Assembly: GCF_947495025.1 (NCBI RefSeq)
Contig: NZ_CANLXG010000005.1
Location: 55,091 to 119,090, forward strand
Reading direction: 5' to 3'
Length of the DNA: 64,000 nt
Source of the DNA: an uncultured Roseobacter sp.
Lineage (GTDB): Bacteria; Pseudomonadota; Alphaproteobacteria; Rhodobacterales; Rhodobacteraceae
The notes beneath the pieces were generated by a model. That model was not told the DNA's origin. It did no database searches and saw only the letters and a list, made by a program, of their open reading frames with translations. Position 1 is the first letter of the stretch. Each line of letters opens with the position of its first letter. A program made the translations under genes and the position numbers. This document shows, in pieces, positions 16,826 through 27,133 of the stretch.

Positions 16826-17568
16826 ATACAGCGTCCTCCGTCGACTTCGAGCGCTGTTCCGGTGATCATCGTGGCCTCGTCCGAGCACAGAAAGCACGCA
16901 GCATTGCCCATGTCCTGCGGTGTCGAAAAACGCCCGATGGGTATCGTTGACAGAAACTTTGCGCGCATTTCGGGTGTGTCCTCGCCCATAAATGACCTGA
17001 GCAAAGGTGTCTCGCCAGCCACCGGGCAGAGCGCGTTCACCCGTACCCCGTCAGGGGCCAGTTCCACGGCCATGGTTTTCGTCGCGGTGATCATCCAGCC
17101 CTTGGAAGCGTTGTACCAGTTCAGGCGTGGACGTGGCGACAGGCCGGCGGTTGAGGCGATGTTCAGAACAGCTCCGGCACCACGCGATTTCATGTGGGGT
17201 ATCAGCGCGCGCGCTGTCAGGTAGACCGATTTCATGTTCACAGCGGTCACCCGGTCGAAATCTTCCTCGGTAATGTCCTCAAGCGGCCCGGGCAGGTGCG
17301 TGACACCGGCATTATTGACCAGAATGTCCACATGCTCCCAGGCGCCGATGGCCTGGTCTGCCATCGTGCTGACCGACGCACCATCGGCGACATCGACCTC
17401 GCAGGCCAGCGCGTGATCACCCATCTGGTCGGCCAGGCCGGCTGCGGCTCCGCCGTTGATGTCGGCGATCATGACACGCGCACCCTCTGAGGTGAATTTC
17501 CGTACAATCCCGGCGCCGAAACCCGACGCGCCGCCTGTCACGATTGCCGTTTTACCTGTCAGTCTCAT
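16822..17568 (-). CDS. Short-chain dehydrogenase/reductase
   Basis: A 248-residue classical SDR with the nucleotide-binding motif TGGASGFGAG (residues 12-21), the NNAG motif, and the catalytic Ser...Tyr-x3-Lys set (YNASK). An aspartate after the second beta strand (IADINGG) points to NAD(H). ATG 17568 is chosen because AGGAGG precedes it. The gene overlaps the GNAT gene upstream and the cupin gene downstream, inside the ABC-importer operon. Substrate not predictable. Confidence 0.88.
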   Translation of the reverse strand: MRLTGKTAIVTGGASGFGAGIVRKFTSEGARVMIADINGGAAAGLADQMGDHALACEVDVADGASVSTMADQAIGAWEHVDILVNNAGVTHLPGPLEDITEEDFDRVTAVNMKSVYLTARALIPHMKSRGAGAVLNIASTAGLSPRPRLNWYNASKGWMITATKTMAVELAPDGVRVNALCPVAGETPLLRSFMGEDTPEMRAKFLSTIPIGRFSTPQDMGNAACFLCSDEATMITGTALEVDGGRCI

Positions 17569-18074
17569 GGCCGACCTCCTCTGTGTCGATCCGGAACGAC
17601 AGCACGATCCGGTCGTGGCCGTCGCTGTCCGGGGTTGCCGGCGCCAGTCTGTGCAGGTCAAAACCCTCTCGTGCCCAGAACATCTTGGCGCGGATGTTCG
17701 TATCCAGTACCGCCAGCTTCACGGCCTGCCGCCCCGCAGCAGCGGCCCGTGCTTTTATCAGGTCCAGCGCCTGTTTTCCGATCCCACGTCCGCGGTACGC
17801 CGGATCGAGCAGCACAAGTCCAAGCCACCAGTCCTCAGGAAACTCGTACCCATCGGCGATACAGATCACACCGGCAATCGCGCTGTCCTGCATGACAGCA
17901 AAATGCATCAGACATTCCGGGCCAAGATCCGGTGGGGTCGCTTCAAAAAACTGCTGTACATAGGTGCGGTCCGGCGCGTGCCCTACCTCCAGAAGCACAT
18001 AATCGCGTGCGCGCTCCGCAAGATCCAGTACATCCTCAAAGTCATTTTCGGCGCTGATGGTCTTCAGGGTAATC

Positions 18075-18091
<17 letters not shown>
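17552..18091 (-). CDS. GNAT-family N-acetyltransferase
   Basis: A protein of about 179 residues with the acetyl-CoA binding motif LLDPAYRGRGIGKQAL (R/Q-x-x-G-x-G/A type) and a following NIRAKMFWAREGF region, both usual for GNAT enzymes. The start is GTG, at 18091 or at the in-frame GTG 18082. Both overlap the end of the ATPase gene. The substrate is unknown; the operon suggests an amine released from an imported peptide-like compound. Confidence 0.82.
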
Positions 18092-19678
<1,587 letters not shown>

Positions 19679-19682
<4 letters not shown>

Positions 19683-20494
19683 GTGCGCAGCCTCCGCAGC
19701 CTTGGGTCGAGCTGGTCGCGCAGCCCGTCGCCGGCAAGATTCAGCCCCAGGACGATCAGGATGATGGCGACGCCGGGGACGATCGCCAGATGCGGGGCCA
19801 GCGTCACCAGTGTCTGTGCATCGGCGAGCATACGGCCCAGTGACGGGGTGGGGGGCTGGACACCAAGACCCACAAACGACAGCGCGGCCTCGACCTGGAT
19901 CCCCAGAGCGAACTGAATTGTGCCCTGAACGATGAGCATGTTCGAAACATTCGGCAGAATGTGCTCGACCGAGATGCGCGCTGTGCCTTTGCCCGCGACC
20001 TGGGCGGCAAGAATGAATTCCCGCTCCCATAGGGGCAGTGCGGCCCCGCGCGTCACCCGCGCAAAGACGGGGATGTTGAAAATCCCGAATGCGATGATGG
20101 CATTCACGGCAGAAGGACCGAAAACAGCTGTGATCAGGATCGCCATGACCAGAAGCGGAAAGGCAAAGACGATGTCATTGCCACGCATGATAAATTCGTC
20201 CAGCCAGCTGCCACGTCTGGCGGCGGCTGCAAGGCCAAGCGGCACGCCAAGGATAAGCCCGATCGCAAGTGCCAGAAGCGCAACCGCGACCGAGGTACGC
20301 GCACCGACCATCACCATGCTGAGGATATCCCGGCCCAGATGGTCAGTCCCCAGCAGATGTACCCCCCCCGGAGGCTTCAGCTTGTCGGGGATGTTCAGAG
20401 CGGTGTGATCAAAAGGGGTCCAGACCAGGGATAAAACAGCCAGCAGGATGAAAAAGCCTGACAGGCAAAGCCCGGATACCAGCTGACGGTTCAT
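19679..20494 (-). CDS. Peptide-type ABC importer permease (DppC-like)
   Basis: A 271-residue inner-membrane protein with about six hydrophobic segments and an N-terminal segment at residues 10-30. The motif LLGTDHLGRDILS before the second segment is characteristic of DppC/OppC. The EAA loop is recognisable near ILAAQVAGKG. Four-base overlaps link it to both neighbours. Confidence 0.9.
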
Positions 20495-21438
20495 GTGCGC
20501 GACCTCAGACGCGGATCTACAGCAGCATAGGCCAGATCGACGATAAAGTTGATCATGATCACCGCAAAAACCACCAGCATCACAACGCTTTCGACAACGA
20601 TCAGGTCACGCGCTGATATGGACTGAAAAATCAGGCGACCCAGCCCGGGCAGATAGAAAACCTGTTCGATAATGATGGTGCCAGCGAACAGAAATGAGAA
20701 CTGCAGACCAATGATGGTCAGCACCGGAATAAAGGCATTGCGCAGACCATGGCGCCAGATGGTCTGGCGGCGGCTGAGACCCTTGGCGCGGGCGGTACGC
20801 ATGAAATCCTCGCCCATGACCTCCAGCAGAGACGACCGCATCACCCGCGTCAGGATCGCGGCCTGGGGCAGGGCGAGAGCAATGGCTGGCAGTGTCAGCG
20901 CGTGAACCGCGGCACCCAGCCCCTTGTCCCAGCCGGGAAACCCGCCTGCGGGAAACCACCGCCACTGGATGGCAAAGACCAGCACCAGCATCATGGCAAA
21001 CCAGAAATTCGGGACGGCAACGCCAAGCTGGGTTGCGCCCATCACCCCGGTGTCCGCCACCCGCCCGTGTCGGCCGGCGGCGAAAACACCGGCGGGAATG
21101 GCGATCACGATTGCCAGTGCCAGCGCATAGAGCGCCAGCGGCAGTGACACGCCGATACGGTCTGCAACCATCTGCGAGACGGGTGTGCGGTAGGTGTAGG
21201 AAGTGCCGAAATCGCCGGTCAGCATGCCACCAGTCCATGCAAGGTACCGCTGGACTTTGGGGACATCGAGGCCCAGTTCACTGCGCAGTGCGGCCAGGGT
21301 TTCGGGCTGGGCGTTCAGGCCGAGCATGAAGGATGCGGGATCACCCGGTGCTATCTCGATGACCGTAAAAATAATCAGCGACGCGACTGCGAGGCTGAGG
21401 ACCAGCGATCCGGTGCGTTTGATGAAATAGCGCAGCAT
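20491..21438 (-). CDS. Peptide-type ABC importer permease (DppB-like)
   Basis: A 315-residue permease beginning MLRYFIKRTG, followed by a membrane segment, the GDPASFMLG motif and the EAA-type loop DFMRTARAKGLSRRQ, as in DppB/OppB. It is the first gene of a tightly overlapped minus-strand operon running to 15463. The promoter should lie in the 76-base gap to the divergent deacetylase-like gene; no clear motif was found there. Confidence 0.9.
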   Translation of the reverse strand: MLRYFIKRTGSLVLSLAVASLIIFTVIEIAPGDPASFMLGLNAQPETLAALRSELGLDVPKVQRYLAWTGGMLTGDFGTSYTYRTPVSQMVADRIGVSLPLALYALALAIVIAIPAGVFAAGRHGRVADTGVMGATQLGVAVPNFWFAMMLVLVFAIQWRWFPAGGFPGWDKGLGAAVHALTLPAIALALPQAAILTRVMRSSLLEVMGEDFMRTARAKGLSRRQTIWRHGLRNAFIPVLTIIGLQFSFLFAGTIIIEQVFYLPGLGRLIFQSISARDLIVVESVVMLVVFAVIMINFIVDLAYAAVDPRLRSRT

Positions 21439-21514
21439 TGCCGACAGGTTAGGCTGCAGCCTCTGCCTGGTCCAGAGGGGTTGTTGCCGCCGCTACTGGC
21501 GTTATCTCTCGGGC

Positions 21515-22627
21515 ATGGACAGTCCCCGCTTTATCGGCGCAGAAATATTCCGCCACTCCAGTTACGGCCGCTGGCATCCGCTGAGGGTGCCGCGGGTTTC
21601 AACGGTTATGGATCTGTCCCGGGCGCTTGGATGGCTGCCACGGGAACAGTTCATCACGGCACCGCGCGCCCGTCAGAAGGCGCTGGAGGTCTGGCATACG
21701 CCTGAGTACCTGCAGGCGCTGCAACGCGTGGAAGCGACCCAGCAGGCCACCCCCGAGGATACCCGCCGACATGACATCGGCTCGGTTACCAACCCGGTTT
21801 ACCCGGAGATTTTCCGCAGGCCTGCGACCGCCGCCGGAGGGTCATTGCTGGCCGGTGAATTGCTGAGGAACGGGGGCATCATTTACAATCCGCCGGGTGG
21901 CACGCACCACGGGATGCCGGACCGTGCCAATGGCTTCTGTTATCTCAATGATCCTGTGCTGGCGATGATCAGTCTGCGGCGCAACGGAGCGCAGCGGATT
22001 GCTTATGTGGATATCGACGCACATCACTGTGATGGCGTCGCCGCGGGCTTTCACGGAGATCCCGACTGTCTGATGATATCGGTGCACGAAGAGCGCCTCT
22101 GGCCGCGGACGGGCCCGCTCGAAGATGATGCCGGCGGATCGGCGCTCAACCTGCCGGTACCGCGGGGGCTGAATGACAGCGAGATGGCTTTCATCCGCTA
22201 CGAACTGATCCTGCCCGGGGTCGCTGCCTTCAGGCCGGATGCGGTTGTTCTGCTCTGTGGTGCCGACGGCGTCGAAGAGGACCCTCTTGCGCATCTTTCA
22301 CTCAGTAACAATGCACACTGGGAGGTGGTCGCGGCGCTGATGGGCATGGCACCGCGCTTTCTGGTACTGGGCGGCGGGGGCTATAACCCCTGGTCTGTCG
22401 GTCGGCTGTGGTCGGGTGTCTGGGCGACACTGAACGGGCACGAGGTGCCTGACCGCCTGCCGCGGGAGGCCGAAGAGGTATTGCGCGGGTTGTCCTTTGA
22501 AGGCAACCGGCGGGGCAAAAACCCACCCGAGCACTGGTTTACCACCCTGCGCGATTCACCCCGGGAAGGGCCGGTACGACAGGAGATACGGGACCGGGTC
22601 GCTGTTCTGCGACAGCGTCTGCATTGA
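21515..22627 (+). CDS. Histone-deacetylase superfamily protein (AcuC-like amidohydrolase)
   Basis: A 370-residue zinc amidohydrolase of the arginase/deacetylase fold. The metal site is seen as Asp166, Asp168 and His170 in YVDIDAHHCDGV, the tandem active-site histidines as GGTHHGM, and the third ligand as CGADGVEEDP. Family members deacetylate acetyl-lysine on proteins (AcuC regulates acetyl-CoA synthetase) or acetylpolyamines. The residue after DIDAHH is Cys where Gly is more usual. The gene is divergent from the ABC importer and precedes a zinc-finger gene. Physiological substrate not decided. Confidence 0.85.
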   Translation: MDSPRFIGAEIFRHSSYGRWHPLRVPRVSTVMDLSRALGWLPREQFITAPRARQKALEVWHTPEYLQALQRVEATQQATPEDTRRHDIGSVTNPVYPEIFRRPATAAGGSLLAGELLRNGGIIYNPPGGTHHGMPDRANGFCYLNDPVLAMISLRRNGAQRIAYVDIDAHHCDGVAAGFHGDPDCLMISVHEERLWPRTGPLEDDAGGSALNLPVPRGLNDSEMAFIRYELILPGVAAFRPDAVVLLCGADGVEEDPLAHLSLSNNAHWEVVAALMGMAPRFLVLGGGGYNPWSVGRLWSGVWATLNGHEVPDRLPREAEEVLRGLSFEGNRRGKNPPEHWFTTLRDSPREGPVRQEIRDRVAVLRQRLH

Positions 22628-22658
22628 CGCGGAGCCGATCCGTGTCAATGCTGGCCGG

Positions 22659-23009
22659 ATGACCACAGAACTTTCTGAACAGCAGTGCCGCACAAGATAT
22701 GAAGCGCGTCTGCACGATGAGCTGCGCGCGATTTCCCAGGCGGGCGACCAGACCGGTGCGGACCGCCGCCCGGTGATGCTCGACCAGCAAAGCGTGGGTC
22801 GGCTTTCCCGTATGGACGCCCTGCAGGGTCAGGCGATGGCTCTGGCGATGCAGGGGCGTCGGGATAACCGCGCCCGCGCCATTACCACAGCGCTGGAGCG
22901 TCTGGCCAGCGGCGCGTTCGGGTGGTGTGATGAATGTGGTGAGTTTATCGGCGTGAAACGGCTGGATCTGGCCCCAACCGTTCTGTGTTGTGTCGGGTGT
23001 GCCCGTTAG
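22659..23009 (+). CDS. DksA/TraR-type C4 zinc-finger protein
   Basis: A 116-residue protein with an N-terminal helical region and a C-terminal CDEC-x17-CVGC zinc finger typical of DksA/TraR/YbiI-like proteins. These bind RNA polymerase through the secondary channel. Start ATG 22659 lies 31 bases after the deacetylase gene; no strong ribosome-binding site is seen, so coupling is possible. It is shorter than true DksA (about 150 residues). Its stop overlaps that of the convergent small gene. Confidence 0.75.
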   Translation: MTTELSEQQCRTRYEARLHDELRAISQAGDQTGADRRPVMLDQQSVGRLSRMDALQGQAMALAMQGRRDNRARAITTALERLASGAFGWCDECGEFIGVKRLDLAPTVLCCVGCAR

Positions 23010-23215
23010 ACCGGCATGTTGTCGAACATGTCGTCCTGGGCTTCTTCCATCAGCGTGTGGTTAATGCGCCGCATGTGGGCCGGTACCGCGCGACCGCGCG
23101 ATGTCATGGTCGCAACCACGCGCGCCACCTGCGGCTGCAGACGCAGACGTTCTGTTGCATCAGCCTTCTCAACCTGTTTCTGGAGTCTGATCATGCGCAC
23201 TTCGAGATCGTCCAT
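23006..23215 (-). CDS. Small conserved-looking hypothetical protein (69 aa)
   Basis: Begins MDDLEVRMIRLQKQVEKADA; charged, helical, with a probable short coiled coil over the first 30 residues, and no membrane segment. GGAGG just upstream supports ATG 23215 over the longer frame from 23257. The stop codon overlaps the stop of the zinc-finger gene. I do not recognise a family. Confidence 0.6.
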   Translation of the reverse strand: MDDLEVRMIRLQKQVEKADATERLRLQPQVARVVATMTSRGRAVPAHMRRINHTLMEEAQDDMFDNMPV

Positions 23216-23407
23216 TCCTTCCTCCTCCGGGAAAAGAGTATTGCCATGTACCGACAATACACCCTGAGGTAGAAGGAGTCACCCGAAGTCGGGCGATTCC
23301 GCCTGTTTTTCAGTCAACACAGTCAACCTGCGCGATTATTGAGCAGGAGCGTCCCATGTTATCGCTATCCTGTGCAGAACATTAACATTTCCATACGCCT
23401 GCGTCTG

Positions 23408-24883
23408 TCATTCTGACCAGCTTACGGCTGTCAGATCGGTCGCCTGAGTCGGTGCATTGGCCCACAGACCCTGCAGTTCGGCCCGGGCAACAGAGGTGTT
23501 TGCCAGCTGGAAAAGATAACCGTTTACGTAGTCATCAGCGATCATCTTCTGGGCGTCCTGCATCATCCGGGTCCGCGTGTCGGGATCGGTTGTGCTGTTC
23601 AGATCGGCAATCAGTGTCTGAAAGCCGGGGTTATCATACTGAAAGTAATAGTCAGGGTTTGCATAGATACCGATGTCCATCGGTTCGGTGTGGCTGACGA
23701 TTGTCAGGCCGAAATTCTTGCCCCGGAAGACGGATTCAAGCCACTGGGCCCATTCCACGTTGTTGATTTCAGCCGTAATACCAACCTGGGCCAGCTGTGC
23801 AGCAATGATCTCTCCACCCCGTCGCGCATAGGACGGCGGCGGCAGATACAGGGTCGTCTCAAAACCGTCAGCAAAGCCCGCTTCGGCCAACAGCGCCTTT
23901 GCCTTTTCAGGGTCGTACGCTGATTGTTCCGTCAGGTCGACATAAGCGGGATTGTGCGGGGCAAAATGTGTGCCGATCGGTGTGCCATAGCCAAACATTG
24001 CACCATCAATGATTGCCTGACGGTCGATTGCATGGGCCACGGCCTGCCGCACCAGAGGGTTATCAAGGGGCGGCATCTTGTTGTTGGTGCTCAGGATTGT
24101 CTCGCCTTCGGTCGAGCCGACAAGCACCTGAAAGCGCGGATCCGCCTCAAACTGGGGCAGATTTTCGGGTGCGGGAAAGGCAGAGAAATAGTCCACGTCC
24201 TCGGCCATGACAGCGGCAAAGGCAGCGGTCGGGTCCGAGATGAATTTGAATGTCGCGGCTTCAAGAACGGCGGGGGTACCCCAGTAGTCGTCATTGCGCA
24301 CCAGCTCGATACGATCTGACTGTACCCACTCCACGAAACGGAATGCCCCGGTGCCGACAGGTTGTTGTTTAATGTTGTCGATGGACTCGGGCGCTACGAT
24401 GACCGCATCACCCCAGGCAAGATTGAACAGCATATTCCCGTTGGGTTCCGACAGCGTCAGCCGGACGGTCAGGGGATCGACAACCTCGACAGATGAGATC
24501 GCCGCATAAAGGGCCTTTTGGGCATTGGCGCTGTCTTCGGCCAGAATCCGGTCCAGCGAGAATTTGACATCGTCGGCGTCCATGGTGCTGCCATCGTGGA
24601 AGGTGACACCCTCCTGCAGTGCAAATGTATATGTCAGACCGTCGTCAGAAATTTCCCAGGATTTCGCGAGGCCCGGTACAACCGAGCCATCTGCCATAAA
24701 GCGGGTGAGGCCCTCAAATACGTTGGAATACAGGACGGAATCGATCGCGCCGGCAGCAGCAGAAGTCGGATCGAGATGCGGGGGTTCCAGCTGCAGGGCG
24801 ACGGTGATGTCGGTCTGTGCCTGGGCGCTGAAAGCTGCGGTCGCTAGAGCAAGGCTGATAAGGCCGCGTTGAAACATCTGCAT
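23408..24883 (-). CDS. Peptide-type ABC importer periplasmic binding protein (SBP family 5)
   Basis: A 491-residue exported protein with signal peptide MQMFQRGLISLALATAAFSA cut near AQAQ. Family 5 blocks such as SVLYSNVFEGL, GVTFHDGSTMDADDVKFS and VAHAIDRQAI are clear. It points toward the dppB-like operon on the same strand but is separated by one minus-strand and two plus-strand genes, so it probably has its own promoter. Partnership with the 18075-21438 transporter is inferred from proximity. A 192-base gap (23216-23407) shows no evident gene. Confidence 0.9.
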   Translation of the reverse strand: MQMFQRGLISLALATAAFSAQAQTDITVALQLEPPHLDPTSAAAGAIDSVLYSNVFEGLTRFMADGSVVPGLAKSWEISDDGLTYTFALQEGVTFHDGSTMDADDVKFSLDRILAEDSANAQKALYAAISSVEVVDPLTVRLTLSEPNGNMLFNLAWGDAVIVAPESIDNIKQQPVGTGAFRFVEWVQSDRIELVRNDDYWGTPAVLEAATFKFISDPTAAFAAVMAEDVDYFSAFPAPENLPQFEADPRFQVLVGSTEGETILSTNNKMPPLDNPLVRQAVAHAIDRQAIIDGAMFGYGTPIGTHFAPHNPAYVDLTEQSAYDPEKAKALLAEAGFADGFETTLYLPPPSYARRGGEIIAAQLAQVGITAEINNVEWAQWLESVFRGKNFGLTIVSHTEPMDIGIYANPDYYFQYDNPGFQTLIADLNSTTDPDTRTRMMQDAQKMIADDYVNGYLFQLANTSVARAELQGLWANAPTQATDLTAVSWSE

Positions 24884-25022
24884 GTGGGTCCCCCATTTGC
24901 TGTGACAGCTTTCAGTGTTCCAACAAACATCACGTCAATCAAGGGCAGGTTTGTGTGGTCAGGCGTGGATTCCCGGCGCATCCGTGGTATCCCCCGCGCG
25001 GAACGGGACGGACGGAGACCGG

Positions 25023-25865
25023 ATGATGAGTGCAACTGCCCGCAAAAAGGCGCCGATGCCAACAGATATCAGAGCCCGCAAGGGCGGCACGCCACTGGTC
25101 AGCCTGACTGCCTATACGACGCCCATGGCACAGATGATGGACGCCCACTGTGACTTTGTTCTGGTGGGCGACAGCGTGGGTATGGTGCTGCACGGCCTGC
25201 CTTCGACGCTGGAGGTCACAATGGACATGATGATCATGCACGGCCGTGCCGTCGCGCGGGGTCTGAGTGCTGCGATGATGGTCATCGACATGCCGTTCGG
25301 CAGCTATGAGGAAAGCCCGGAACAGGCCTTTGCAAGTGCTGCGCGTCTGATGCGCGAAACCGGCGCGGGCGCTGTAAAACTTGAGGGCGGCCGGCATATG
25401 GCGCCGACGATCGAATTCCTGGTGCACCGGGGCATTCCGGTCATGGCCCATATCGGGCTGACACCACAGTCGATCAACACGCTGGGCGGCTACACAGTGC
25501 AGGGTCGCGGGCCGCAGGCCGAAGCCATCATGGCGGACGCCCGGGCGATCGCCGCAGCCGGTGCCTTTGCCGTGGTCCTCGAGAAGGTCACGCAAACGCT
25601 TGCCGACAGGGTCACCTCAGAGGTGGACATCCCGACCATAGGCATCGGCGCTTCGGTCGGTTGCGACGGACAGATCCTGGTCGTTGATGACATGCTGGGG
25701 CTTTTCACTGCGTTCAAAGCGAAATTCGTCAGACGCTATGCGCACCTGGGCGAGGCGGGCGAGGCTGCCATTGCCGCTTATGCTGATGACGTCCGGATGC
25801 GCCGTTTCCCCGGACCTGAACATGTTTTTGCAGACGAAGCGCCGGCAAAAGGGTCAGCCCGGTGA
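25023..25865 (+). CDS. panB: 3-methyl-2-oxobutanoate hydroxymethyltransferase PanB
   Basis: A 280-residue TIM-barrel enzyme that makes ketopantoate from 2-oxoisovalerate and methylenetetrahydrofolate, first step of pantothenate synthesis. Mg-binding VGDSVGMVLHG and the catalytic-site block GHIGLTPQSI-like (AHIGLTPQSIN) are present. Starts at ATG 25023 or 25026 after a CGGAGA sequence. It overlaps panC by four bases, the normal panBC arrangement. Confidence 0.95.
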   Translation: MMSATARKKAPMPTDIRARKGGTPLVSLTAYTTPMAQMMDAHCDFVLVGDSVGMVLHGLPSTLEVTMDMMIMHGRAVARGLSAAMMVIDMPFGSYEESPEQAFASAARLMRETGAGAVKLEGGRHMAPTIEFLVHRGIPVMAHIGLTPQSINTLGGYTVQGRGPQAEAIMADARAIAAAGAFAVVLEKVTQTLADRVTSEVDIPTIGIGASVGCDGQILVVDDMLGLFTAFKAKFVRRYAHLGEAGEAAIAAYADDVRMRRFPGPEHVFADEAPAKGSAR

Positions 25866-26719
25866 CAACGCCGGTCCTGCGAACCCTGACCGCGCTGCGC
25901 GCTGCGACCCGCAGCTGGCACATGAGCGGTGAGACGATCGGTGTCGTTCCGACAATGGGCGCTTTGCATGATGGTCATCTGAGCCTCGTGGCAGCAGCAA
26001 AGGCTGCCTGCGACCGCGTGATCGTGACTATTTTTGTGAACCCGAAACAGTTCAATCAGTCGTCTGATCTCGATAATTATCCACGCACTGAGGCGGAAGA
26101 TGCGCGCAAGCTTGAACGTTTTGCTGTCGATGCGCTTTATGTGCCGGAAGTGGATCAGATTTACCCTGAAGGCTTTGCGACAAATGTGTCTGTTGGTGGT
26201 ATGACGGATGTTCTGTGTGGCGCGCACCGTCCCGGTCATTTCGACGGTGTCGCCACTGTGGTCGCCAAACTTTTCACGCAGACCGCTGCGGACAAAGCCT
26301 TTTTCGGTGAAAAGGATTTCCAGCAACTGATGGTCGTCCGGCGGATGGCGCGGGACCTGGATATTCCCGTCGACGTGATCGGGTGTCCGACAATCCGCGA
26401 GGAAGACGGTCTGGCAATGTCGTCCCGCAACCTGCTGCTGAGCGACAGGGCGCGGACAAAAGCGCCCCGTCTTGCCATGGAAATGGAAGCGGTCGTCCGG
26501 GAGCTTGGGCAGGGTGCCGCGTTTCAGGCGCTGCAGAGCCGGGCCATCGCAGGACTGGAGGCAGCCGGGTTTACCGGCGTCGATTATTTTGAGCTCCGCT
26601 CATGCGCGGATCTGCGGTTGCTCGAAAGGCCCGCCGAGCCCGCCCGGCTTTTCGCGGCGGCCTGGCTGGCAGGTGTGCGGCTGATCGACAATATCGACGT
26701 CCCGGTGTTCAGCGGCTGA
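25862..26719 (+). CDS. panC: Pantothenate synthetase PanC
   Basis: A 285-residue ATP-dependent ligase joining pantoate and beta-alanine. The PTMGALHDGHLSLV motif and the KDFQQLMVVRRM and MSSRN blocks are family signatures. The start is GTG 25862, overlapping the panB stop. Confidence 0.95.
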   Translation: MTTPVLRTLTALRAATRSWHMSGETIGVVPTMGALHDGHLSLVAAAKAACDRVIVTIFVNPKQFNQSSDLDNYPRTEAEDARKLERFAVDALYVPEVDQIYPEGFATNVSVGGMTDVLCGAHRPGHFDGVATVVAKLFTQTAADKAFFGEKDFQQLMVVRRMARDLDIPVDVIGCPTIREEDGLAMSSRNLLLSDRARTKAPRLAMEMEAVVRELGQGAAFQALQSRAIAGLEAAGFTGVDYFELRSCADLRLLERPAEPARLFAAAWLAGVRLIDNIDVPVFSG

Positions 26720-26781
26720 CTTTTCTTTGAAAGGTTACGATGCCCGGCTATAGTTACGGCACATTTTTCAGAGGTTTTGCT

Positions 26782-27123
26782 ATGTTTCGCTGGATTTTCG
26801 CAGTTTTTGTTCTTTTCGGTACGGTTGCGCTCGCAGATTCCGACAACCGGATTCCCTTTCATAAATCCGTCGATATGAAGGTCGGCGAGTCCATGATTGT
26901 GCACGGTTACAGAGGCGAATGCGGCAAGCGCCCGGCTAATGTCGACAAGAACCGCACCCGCGACACCAAACTTGGCGTGCTCAGCAACGGCAGGTGGGGG
27001 GTTACAAAAAGCCGGACCTGCGGCGGCTGGACGCCCGCGGTGGAAATCGTGTTCACCGCCCGCAAAAAGGGTCGTGAGACCATCAAGGTCGCCGGCGAGA
27101 GTATCAGTGTAAGAGTGCGCTGA
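26782..27123 (+). CDS. Small exported hypothetical protein
   Basis: A 113-residue protein with signal peptide MFRWIFAVFVLFGTVALA and a mature part with two cysteines (GECGK and RTCGG) that could form a disulfide, and a basic C-terminus rich in beta-forming residues. ATG 26782 is chosen because the signal peptide begins there; a longer frame starts at 26740. No family recognised. It sits between panC and the convergent M20 gene. Confidence 0.65.
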   Translation: MFRWIFAVFVLFGTVALADSDNRIPFHKSVDMKVGESMIVHGYRGECGKRPANVDKNRTRDTKLGVLSNGRWGVTKSRTCGGWTPAVEIVFTARKKGRETIKVAGESISVRVR

Positions 27124-27133
27124 AAAACCTGCT

